NCBI GenBank assembly: GCA_014804915.1
Contig: JAAUYW010000086.1
Location: 1 to 7,035, forward strand
Reading direction: 5' to 3'
DNA length: 7,035 bases
From: Desulfovibrio sp.
GTDB taxonomy: Bacteria > Desulfobacterota > Desulfovibrionia > Desulfovibrionales > Desulfovibrionaceae
The translations under genes were made by a program, and so were the position numbers. Every line of letters begins with the position of its first letter. Position 1 is the stretch's first letter. The notes below the pieces were generated by a model. The model made no database searches. It was not told the origin of the DNA and saw nothing but the letters and a program-made list of their open reading frames with translations. Shown here piece by piece: positions 1 through 6,015 of the stretch.

Positions 1-219
1 ATTTGCGGCTTTCCTGAAGCGGAGCTGGCGCGCCTTTTTCGCCAGGTTCAGAAAGAATACGGCGCCAATACGATATTTGACAAGCATATGCAGCAGAATC
101 TGCTGACGCTGGCAAGAAACGTGGAGCTGGCCAGAAAGAAGGGAATTTCGGCGCTAAATGAAAAAACCATCCTGAAAAGCACATTGCCGGAATCGCATTT
201 CAGGCAGATCAGATTTTAG
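1..219 (+). CDS. Unidentified protein, C-terminal fragment (5' end outside the window)
   Basis: An open frame enters from the left edge in frame 1 and ends at a TAG at 217-219, giving the last 72 residues of a protein. The fragment begins ICGFPEAELARLF and ends HFRQIRF. It is mostly helical in character, rich in Lys, Arg, Glu and Gln, with no membrane segment and no metal-binding cysteine cluster. I do not recognise the family, and without the N-terminal part no function can be given. Codon use resembles the neighbouring genes, which supports it being real. It converges on the CNNM-family gene with only 13 bases between the two stops, and I see no hairpin terminator there. Confidence 0.6.
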   Translation: MCGFPEAELARLFRQVQKEYGANTIFDKHMQQNLLTLARNVELARKKGISALNEKTILKSTLPESHFRQIRF

Positions 220-232
220 GGCTTCTTCAAGA

Positions 233-1300
233 CTATTTTGCTCCGGTCGTCCGCGCGCTTTCCCGCTCCGGACGCGGACGGCTGATGGCGCGTCTTCTCT
301 GGCGCGCCAGTTCGCGCAAATCCGCCACATTGTCGCTTTCATCCACAATTTCGCTGCCAAGCATTTCTTCAAGCACGTCTTCGAGAGAGACGACGCCGGC
401 CAGGCCCCCGTATTCGTCTAGAACAGCGAAGAGATGAACGCGCGACTTGAGCAGCTCGCGCAGCAGAATATCGAGAGTCTGTGTTTCCTGGACAAAATGC
501 AGCGGGCGCATAATGGCTGAAAGCGGCAGATCCAGCTTGCCCTGGGCGTAGCACTGGCCAAGCGTGCGCCTTTCAATCAGGCCGACAAGGTCTTCGTTGT
601 TTTCGCCATAGACCGGAATGCGGCTGAAATGCCAGATGCGCGGATCCCTGTAGGCGTCGCCCACAGTGATGTCATCAGGCAGGGAAAAAACCACGGTGCG
701 GGGCGTCATGATATCGTAAACGCGCTTCTGGTCCAGATCCAGCACATTGCGCACAAAATTCTCTTCGTAAGGCTGGATGCCTCCAGCCTTGCGCGACAGG
801 CTGGTCATTGCGCGGATATCATCTTCCGAGATCTGCGGCCCCTTCTGGCCAGGGGTGAGAAGCCTTGTCAAAATGCCAGTCAGCCAGAGCAGGGGCGAAA
901 GGCAGGCAATCATCGCGTCAAGCGGCCGCGCCAGAAAGCGGGCGACTGGCGTGGCGTGGGCCACGCCAAGGGTCTTGGGCACTATTTCGCCAAACACCAG
1001 AATCAGGATGGTAAAGACAGCGGTGAAGAGCACCATGCGGTCGGGGCCATAAACAGCAAGAAAAGCCGCGCCAGCGACAGTTGAGCCGGCTGTGTTTGCG
1101 ACAGTGTTGAGCGTGAGAATGGCAGCGATCGGCTTGTCCACTTCTGAGCGCATCTTGAAGAGCAGCTTGCCGGATTTCCGGCCGGCATCGCGGAGCTGTT
1201 CGATTGCGGACCAGGGAATGGCATAGATGGCGGCTTCGGCAAGCGAACAGGAGAAGGAAATCAGGATGGCCGCGCTGACGGCGATGATCAGGATTAGCAT
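233..1300 (-). CDS. CNNM/DUF21 and CBS-domain membrane protein (hemolysin C/CorC-like family), lacking the CorC_HlyC tail
   Basis: This is a 355-residue inner-membrane protein of the CNNM (DUF21) plus CBS-pair family, linked in characterised members to Mg2+ or Co2+ transport or efflux; the ion here is inferred. The membrane domain covers about residues 1-150, with hydrophobic segments near 1-20, 56-82, 88-106 and 127-148. It has the family signatures SLAEAAI (19-25), LNTVANTAGS (64-73) and GEIVPKTLG (104-112). An acidic linker (ISEDDIRAM, 157-165) leads to two CBS domains starting at DIMTPR (196-201), with RIPVYGENNEDLVGLI (227-242) and the typical DEYGGLAGVVSLEDVLEE (295-312). After GSEIVDE (315-321) the protein ends in a short basic tail, so the CorC_HlyC domain that normally follows is absent. 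The ATG at 1298-1300 has an AGGAA site six bases upstream. It probably shares a transcript with the phosphorylase gene 51 bases upstream. Confidence 0.9.
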   Translation of the reverse strand: MLILIIAVSAAILISFSCSLAEAAIYAIPWSAIEQLRDAGRKSGKLLFKMRSEVDKPIAAILTLNTVANTAGSTVAGAAFLAVYGPDRMVLFTAVFTILILVFGEIVPKTLGVAHATPVARFLARPLDAMIACLSPLLWLTGILTRLLTPGQKGPQISEDDIRAMTSLSRKAGGIQPYEENFVRNVLDLDQKRVYDIMTPRTVVFSLPDDITVGDAYRDPRIWHFSRIPVYGENNEDLVGLIERRTLGQCYAQGKLDLPLSAIMRPLHFVQETQTLDILLRELLKSRVHLFAVLDEYGGLAGVVSLEDVLEEMLGSEIVDESDNVADLRELARQRRRAISRPRPERESARTTGAK

Positions 1301-1306
1301 GGAATG

Positions 1307-1311
1307 TTCCT
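1307..1311 (-). promoter_or_regulatory. Ribosome binding site of the CNNM-family gene
   Basis: On the minus strand AGGAA lies six bases before the ATG at 1300-1298. It fixes the start and shows that this gene has its own translation signal in the 51-base gap after the phosphorylase gene. I see no clear promoter in that gap. Confidence 0.6.
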
Positions 1312-1351
1312 GAAAATGGAGGAATGGGTTCGGAGCGGGCTGGATTCTGCG

Positions 1352-2215
1352 TCAGGCATTGGCAACAGGAGTTTTGCCGAGGCCAGCGAGCACTCCGGCA
1401 ATGATTGCGGCAAGCTTTGGAGCGGTTTTTCTGGCCTGGCTGATAACTGCCGCAAGGGGGGCAGGACCCATGCAGTCAGGCAGATTGAGATTGGTCAGGC
1501 AGGAGAGGCCGAGGCACTTCAGGCCGGCGTGCCTGGCCGCTATCACTTCCAGGGCGGTGCTCATGCCGACGGCGTCTGCGCCCCATTGCCTGTACATTCG
1601 CGTTTCTGCCGGCGTTTCCATTTCCGGGCCGTGAACTCCAATATAGACTCCCCTGGGAAGCGCTATCTGGCTGGCCAGCGCAGCATCGCAGGCAAGCGCG
1701 ATCAGATCGCGATCAAAAACCTGGCTCATATCCGGAAAGCGCTCGCCCCAGGCATCGCAATTGGGACCGGTGAGCGGGGAGAGGCCCGTATGGTTGATCA
1801 GGTCGGAGAGGCAAAGCAGGCTGCCTGCTGGAAACAGGGGGTTGAGCGAGCCTGCCGCGTTGGTGATAATGAGATATTCGCAGCCAAGACTTGCCATGAC
1901 CCTGACGCCCATGCAGACCTCGGCAGGCCGATAGCCCTCATAAATGTGGAATCTGCCGTTTTGAATCAGCGCCGGCACGCCGCCAGCGTCGCAGACCAGG
2001 AATTCGCCCTTGTGGGAAGCCACGCCAGGCATGGGAAAGCCAGGCAATTGTGAAAATGGAATGGCGGCCGCGGCTGGCAGGAGGCTGGCAAGCGCATCCG
2101 ACAGGCCAGTGCCCAGAACTATTCCGACGCGGGGTCTGAAAGGGCGCGCCAGGCTCTCGCGTATCGCCTTTGCAAGCGCCATTGCGGCAAGCTGGACATC
2201 CTCTGGATTTTGCAT
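1352..2215 (-). CDS. Purine nucleoside phosphorylase, trimeric PNP I / MTAP superfamily
   Basis: This 287-residue cytoplasmic enzyme cleaves purine nucleosides with phosphate to free base and ribose-1-phosphate (purine salvage). The length fits the trimeric PunA/XapA type. Phosphate and ribose motifs are VLGTGLS (33-39; human PNP has Ser where Thr36 is), NGRFHIYEGYRP (86-97, with Arg88 and His90), TNAAGSLNP (118-126) and GADAVGMST (212-220). Base recognition residues are Glu200 in GPEMETPAET (196-205) and Asn242 in SCLTNL (238-243). The Glu/Asn pair is what 6-oxopurine-specific enzymes (inosine, guanosine) use. The His that contacts the ribose 5'-hydroxyl (human His257), usually in a C-terminal SH-x-E-V motif, is absent: no histidine occurs after Asn242. 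A 5'-modified nucleoside such as 5'-methylthioinosine is therefore an alternative substrate. The start at 2213-2215 has only a weak ribosome binding site. It is divergent from accC. Confidence 0.92.
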   Translation of the reverse strand: MQNPEDVQLAAMALAKAIRESLARPFRPRVGIVLGTGLSDALASLLPAAAAIPFSQLPGFPMPGVASHKGEFLVCDAGGVPALIQNGRFHIYEGYRPAEVCMGVRVMASLGCEYLIITNAAGSLNPLFPAGSLLCLSDLINHTGLSPLTGPNCDAWGERFPDMSQVFDRDLIALACDAALASQIALPRGVYIGVHGPEMETPAETRMYRQWGADAVGMSTALEVIAARHAGLKCLGLSCLTNLNLPDCMGPAPLAAVISQARKTAPKLAAIIAGVLAGLGKTPVANA

Positions 2216-2220
2216 AGAAT
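2193..2220 (+). promoter_or_regulatory. Possible sigma-70 promoter for the acc operon
   Basis: TGGACA (2193-2198) and TAGAAT (2215-2220) each match a sigma-70 hexamer at five of six bases and are separated by 16 bases. Transcription would begin near 2227 and leave a leader of about 42 bases before accC. The -35 element lies inside the 5' end of the divergent phosphorylase gene, so the two units would share control DNA. A second AT-rich box, TATACT (2222-2227), lies just downstream but has no well-spaced -35. This is pattern matching only. Confidence 0.35.
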
Positions 2221-2255
2221 GTATACTCGAAAAGCACGTTGGAGTTCGCTAAATC

Positions 2256-2259
2256 AGGA
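2256..2259 (+). promoter_or_regulatory. Ribosome binding site of accC
   Basis: AGGA sits nine bases before the ATG at 2269. It supports that start, and hence the roughly 28-residue extension ahead of the biotin carboxylase fold, because no other start with a good site is seen before the conserved domain. Confidence 0.5.
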
Positions 2260-2268
2260 TAACGCGGT

Positions 2269-3750
2269 ATGGCAGCAATCTCAAGAGCAAAGAAACAGGA
2301 AGCCAAAGCGCCAGGCCAGACGCCGGCCGAGGAGAAGCCGGATATTCGGGCGCACAAGATTCTGGTGGCAAATCGCGGCGAAATAGCGATGCGCATCATG
2401 GCGGCCTGCAAAAAGCTGGGCATACCGTACGTCGGCATTTATACCGCAGAAGACGAGCAGTCAGGCCATGTTGCCATGGCCAGGGAGCCAGGCTGCGAAG
2501 CCGTTCGCGTTTCATCGTATCATGACGCAAACGAGCTGATGGCAGTGGCTGACCAGACCTCCTGCACCGCCGTGCATCCTGGCTACGGCTTTTTTGCCGA
2601 GGATTTCCGCTTCGCAAGGCGGGTGAGCAAGCGGGACAGGAAAATGATCTTTATAGGGCCGTCCTGGAAAATAATTCGCGAGCTGGGCGACAAGATCAAT
2701 ACCAAGCGTTTGGCCCGCAGCCTGGATGTGCCGACTGTGCCTGGCTCTGACCGGCCGATTTACGATGAGCTGGAGGCAGAGAGCATAGCCAGGTCCCTGT
2801 TCGAGTTTCAGGAGCGCCAGGGCATAGAGCGGCCCCTGGTGCTGGTCAAGGCATCTGCTGGCGGCGGAGGCATGGGCATTGAGGAGGTCTATGATCCGGA
2901 CCAGTTCAGATCGGTCTATCGCAGAATCCGCAATTACGCGCTGCGACAGTTCAAGGACGAGGGCGTTCTGATAGAACAGAGGATTACGGATTTCAATCAT
3001 CTTGAAGTGCAGGTTGTTTCGGATCGCTCTGGCCGCAATCCCGTGCATTTTGGCACGCGCAACTGCTCCATCCAGTCCACTGGCAGGCAGAAGCGGCTTG
3101 AGGTCGCGCCAGGTTTTGCGCCTGAATCGATTGACTACAGCTTTGACGCCAGCAGGGTGCTGACCAATATTGTTGACTATTCCCTGGCCATGGCGCGCAA
3201 GGTTGGCTACGACAATGTCGGCACCTGGGAATGGATCGTAACCAGAAAGGGCGAGCCTTTCCTGATGGAAGTGAATACTAGAATCCAGGTTGAGAACGGG
3301 GTTTCGGCCTGTATTGCCAGGATAGGCGGCAAGGAGGGCGTGGACCTGATTGCCGAGCAGATTCGCACGGCGCTGGGCGAACCCCTGGGCTATGCGCAGG
3401 CTGATATCGCCACGGAGGGCATAGGCATCGAGTACCGGATAATTGCCGAGGATCCGGACAACAATTTTACGCCCTGGGTGGGCAGGATAGAGCGGTTTGA
3501 CTGGGAGCCGCAGTCATGGCTGCAAGTGCTGACGCATGTGCCCAGCGACAGGCCCTACGATATTCCAACCGAATTTGATCCAAATCTGGCATTGGCGATA
3601 ATCTGGGGCAGGGATATTGGGGAGGCCAGGGCAAGAGGACGCCTGTTTCTGGATTCGCTGCATCTGGAAGGCAAAAACGGCGCAGGCGAGCCTTTGCGGT
3701 CCAATGTTGAATTCCTGCGCGCAAATACTGACCACATCTTGCAGTTCTAG
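2269..3750 (+). CDS. accC: Biotin carboxylase subunit of acetyl-CoA carboxylase (divergent AccC)
   Basis: This 493-residue ATP-grasp enzyme carboxylates carrier-bound biotin using ATP and bicarbonate, the first half-reaction of ACC. After a polar 28-residue extension the N domain starts at HKILVANRGEIAMRI (29-43) and contains HPGYGF (103-108), FIGP (128-131) and GDK (140-142). ATP-grasp parts are VLVKASAGGGGMG (191-203), NHLEVQV (243-249) and NCSIQSTGRQK (265-275, with the catalytic Lys275). The active-site loop MEVNTRIQVEN (333-343) keeps the equivalents of E. coli Glu288, Asn290, Arg292, Gln294 and Glu296, and EYRIIAEDP (388-396) supplies the Arg338 equivalent. It should therefore be active. 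Differences include Arg273 where E. coli has His236, Asn343 after the conserved Glu, and a C-terminal FDPNLAL (436-442) replacing the usual YDSMIAK. There is no fused biotinyl domain, so it is not a pyruvate or propionyl-CoA carboxylase alpha chain. The next gene begins 14 bases later. Confidence 0.93.
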   Translation: MAAISRAKKQEAKAPGQTPAEEKPDIRAHKILVANRGEIAMRIMAACKKLGIPYVGIYTAEDEQSGHVAMAREPGCEAVRVSSYHDANELMAVADQTSCTAVHPGYGFFAEDFRFARRVSKRDRKMIFIGPSWKIIRELGDKINTKRLARSLDVPTVPGSDRPIYDELEAESIARSLFEFQERQGIERPLVLVKASAGGGGMGIEEVYDPDQFRSVYRRIRNYALRQFKDEGVLIEQRITDFNHLEVQVVSDRSGRNPVHFGTRNCSIQSTGRQKRLEVAPGFAPESIDYSFDASRVLTNIVDYSLAMARKVGYDNVGTWEWIVTRKGEPFLMEVNTRIQVENGVSACIARIGGKEGVDLIAEQIRTALGEPLGYAQADIATEGIGIEYRIIAEDPDNNFTPWVGRIERFDWEPQSWLQVLTHVPSDRPYDIPTEFDPNLALAIIWGRDIGEARARGRLFLDSLHLEGKNGAGEPLRSNVEFLRANTDHILQF

Positions 3751-3764
3751 CAGGGCAAGACCAG

Positions 3765-6011
3765 ATGATGGATAACAATATAGCCAAACGGATTCAGGGC
3801 CTGCGGGACAGGCTTGTCTATATGCAGGATATTTTCGCAGGCAAGCACTCCGAGGATGCGGAGGCCCTGGAGACGCGCCTTGCGCGCTTTGAGGAAAGGG
3901 CGTCCAAAGACGAGCTGAGTGATCCGTATGCCGAGCTGGCAAGCGTGGAGGATCACTTCACGCATGTTGAGCAGAAGCTTGACAGGGAAATCACGCCAAT
4001 GGACCGCGTGCGCATTGTCAGGCATCCGCAGCGAATTTGCCTGCGCGACATACTTGAAAATGTCTATGATAATTTCACGGAAGTCGGCGGCCAGGATGAG
4101 CACAGCCTTGATCCAAGCATGCTGATCGCGCGCGCCGTGATAGTGCGCAGGCGCGGCAAGAAAACATACGAGCAGTCCGTGCTTGTGATAGGCCAGGAAA
4201 AGGGGCATGGCGCGGAATACCGCAACGGCGGCTCGGCCAAGCCCTGGGGCAATGCCAAGGCCCTGCGCTACATGCGCGTTGCGGAAACCGAGGGCATTCC
4301 GATTCATGCCTACATTTTCACGCCAGGATCGTTTCCTATTGAGGACTACCCTGGGGCGGCGCAGCAGATTGCCAGAAATATTTACGGCATGGCGGATTTG
4401 CGCGTGCCAGTGGTTTCGGTGATCAGCGAGGGCGGCTCCGGCGGAGCCGAGGCCATTGGTCTTGCGGACAGGCGGCTCATGCTCTCGCACGGCTATTATT
4501 CCGTAATTTCGCCGGAGGGCGCGGCTGCGATCGAGGGCAGGCTGAAGCAAGGCGAGCGCGCCAGTCCGGAGCTGATCGAGGCCTGCGCGAAGAATCTCTG
4601 CATAACAGCGGAAGAAAATCTGCGCTTTGGCTATATTGACCGCATAGTGAAGGAGCCGCCCCTGGGCGCGCGCCCTGGCAATTTTGATTTTTTCAGGCAG
4701 CTGCGCCAGGAGGTGCTTCGGGCTACGGACGAGGCTGTCGTTTCGACAAGGCTGCTGCCAGGCTTTCGCAACTGGGCGCTGTCGCGTTTGCGCAAGCCGG
4801 ATGTGAATATGGATGAAATGTATGTGCGCTGGGATCTTACCGGCGGCGAGCGCGAAAGGCTGCGCGAAAAGCGCCAGCAAAAATTTCTGCGCCTGTCCCG
4901 CGCCGCGGCCCATGACCGCAGGCCCTTTGTGAAGAAAACCGCCGGCGCATTCTGGGACTGGCTTGCCAAGCCCTGGATTTCGTTCAAATACGATTTTTAT
5001 CGCAAGCACCAGCGTAAAATCAGCGGCATGGTGGAAGAGGTCGCCAATGAATGGGACACTTTCAAGATGCGAGTTGCCGCGCCGTTTCGCAATCTCTCAA
5101 GCTCCAGGAAGGCCAGGGAGCAGGAAAGCGAGCTGACTTCGCTTTCAGCGTGGTCAGGCGAGGAGCGCAAGAGCAAATGGAACTACATTTCGCCGCGCTA
5201 CAAGATAGACAGGGCGATTACATGCCCAAACAGCGCTTCCTACGGCTGCCTTGATCTCTGGGGGCCGGATCTTTTCGCCGAATTCGCGGGCGTATGCAGC
5301 CATTGCGGCTATCATTTTCCAATGGAGCCGGAGTGGTATGTCAAGAATGTTTTTGACGCCGGCTCGGTCATTGAATTCAACAGCGAGATAGAGGCTGGCA
5401 ATCCGCTTAATTTTCCCGGATTTGACGAGCGCATTGCCGAGGCGCAGAAAAAGACCGGCGCCAAAAGCGGCTGCATGACTTTTGAAGCCAGAATTGACAA
5501 TATCAAGATGATTGTCGCCATGCTGATGGGCTCCTTCCGCGGCGGCTCCTTTGGCGCGGCAGAGGGCTACAAGTTTGTCGAGGCTGCGAACAGGGCGGCC
5601 AAGAAGCATTATCCGTTTCTGGCCTATTCGCACGGAACCGCGGGAATCAGGATCCAGGAAGGCACGCACGGGGTAATCCAGATGCCGCGCTGCACAGTGG
5701 CGGTGCGCCGCTATGTGGAATCCGGCGGCCTGTACATGGTTCTCTATGACACCAATTCCTTTGCCGGGCCGCTTGCCAGCTTTCTGGGCTGTTCGCCCTA
5801 CCAGTTCGCAGTCAGGTCTTCCAACATAGGCTTCGCCGGGCCCAGGGTGATCAAGGAAACGACTGGCATGGATATTCCGCCAAAGTATCATCGCTCCTAC
5901 CGCGCATTGTCGCGCGGTCATATCCAGGGCATCTGGGACAGGCGCGAGATCAGGAACAACCTGAAGCAGGCTCTCAAGACAATCGGCGGCAGAAACCTCT
6001 ATTACAGGTAA
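3765..6011 (+). CDS. Acetyl-CoA carboxylase carboxyltransferase, fused alpha-beta (AccA-AccD) protein
   Basis: This 748-residue protein should transfer the carboxyl group from carboxybiotin to acetyl-CoA, giving malonyl-CoA. Residues 1 to about 330 are AccA-like: a helical, charged N-terminus, TPMDRVRIVRHP (77-88), VIGQEKG (141-147), the TPGSFP loop (186-191, normally TPGAYP), EGGSGGAEAIG (222-232) and YYSVISPEGAAAI (244-256). Residues about 481-748 are AccD-like: a Cys4 ribbon (487, 495, 511, 514), DERIAEAQKKTG (554-565), FRGGSFGAAEG (591-601), GIRIQEG (627-633) and NIGFAGPRVIKETTG (687-701). Between them lies a basic, aromatic stretch (about 330-480) of no recognised family. The order alpha-beta is opposite to the beta-alpha order of eukaryotic ACC and of PccB/AccB-type carboxyltransferases. 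The start has two successive ATGs (3765 and 3768) and a weak site (CAGGG, 3751-3755). Acetyl-CoA as substrate is inferred from similarity; another acyl-CoA is possible. Confidence 0.92.
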   Translation: MMDNNIAKRIQGLRDRLVYMQDIFAGKHSEDAEALETRLARFEERASKDELSDPYAELASVEDHFTHVEQKLDREITPMDRVRIVRHPQRICLRDILENVYDNFTEVGGQDEHSLDPSMLIARAVIVRRRGKKTYEQSVLVIGQEKGHGAEYRNGGSAKPWGNAKALRYMRVAETEGIPIHAYIFTPGSFPIEDYPGAAQQIARNIYGMADLRVPVVSVISEGGSGGAEAIGLADRRLMLSHGYYSVISPEGAAAIEGRLKQGERASPELIEACAKNLCITAEENLRFGYIDRIVKEPPLGARPGNFDFFRQLRQEVLRATDEAVVSTRLLPGFRNWALSRLRKPDVNMDEMYVRWDLTGGERERLREKRQQKFLRLSRAAAHDRRPFVKKTAGAFWDWLAKPWISFKYDFYRKHQRKISGMVEEVANEWDTFKMRVAAPFRNLSSSRKAREQESELTSLSAWSGEERKSKWNYISPRYKIDRAITCPNSASYGCLDLWGPDLFAEFAGVCSHCGYHFPMEPEWYVKNVFDAGSVIEFNSEIEAGNPLNFPGFDERIAEAQKKTGAKSGCMTFEARIDNIKMIVAMLMGSFRGGSFGAAEGYKFVEAANRAAKKHYPFLAYSHGTAGIRIQEGTHGVIQMPRCTVAVRRYVESGGLYMVLYDTNSFAGPLASFLGCSPYQFAVRSSNIGFAGPRVIKETTGMDIPPKYHRSYRALSRGHIQGIWDRREIRNNLKQALKTIGGRNLYYR

Positions 6012-6015
6012 GCTG

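Noticed and set aside
213..240. Possible shared terminator between the convergent genes
   Set aside because: The 13-base gap and the flanking bases show no stem-loop; the short T-rich run near 236-239 has no hairpin before it on either strand.
629..1084. Plus-strand open frame opposite the CNNM/CBS gene
   Set aside because: It covers the conserved CBS and membrane domains of the minus-strand gene and has no family features of its own.
1304..2053. Plus-strand open frame opposite the phosphorylase gene
   Set aside because: The minus strand encodes clear phosphorylase motifs throughout; the plus-strand product is a low-complexity Gly/Arg/Ala-rich shadow.
27..2150. Three copies of the 8-base palindrome GGCGCGCC (27-34, 301-308, 2143-2150)
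   Set aside because: All are inside coding sequence, in different frames and contexts, and only slightly more frequent than expected for GC-rich DNA; no regular spacing or flanking conservation.
4664..4675. Perfect 12-base palindrome GGGCGCGCGCCC that could look like a terminator stem
   Set aside because: It is in the middle of the carboxyltransferase frame, has no loop or T-run, and is explained by Gly-Ala-Arg-Pro codons.
3747..5009. Long minus-strand open frame (420 codons) opposite the carboxyltransferase gene
   Set aside because: It lies wholly against a strongly conserved plus-strand gene, its translation resembles no family I know, and such open antisense frames are common in GC-rich genes.
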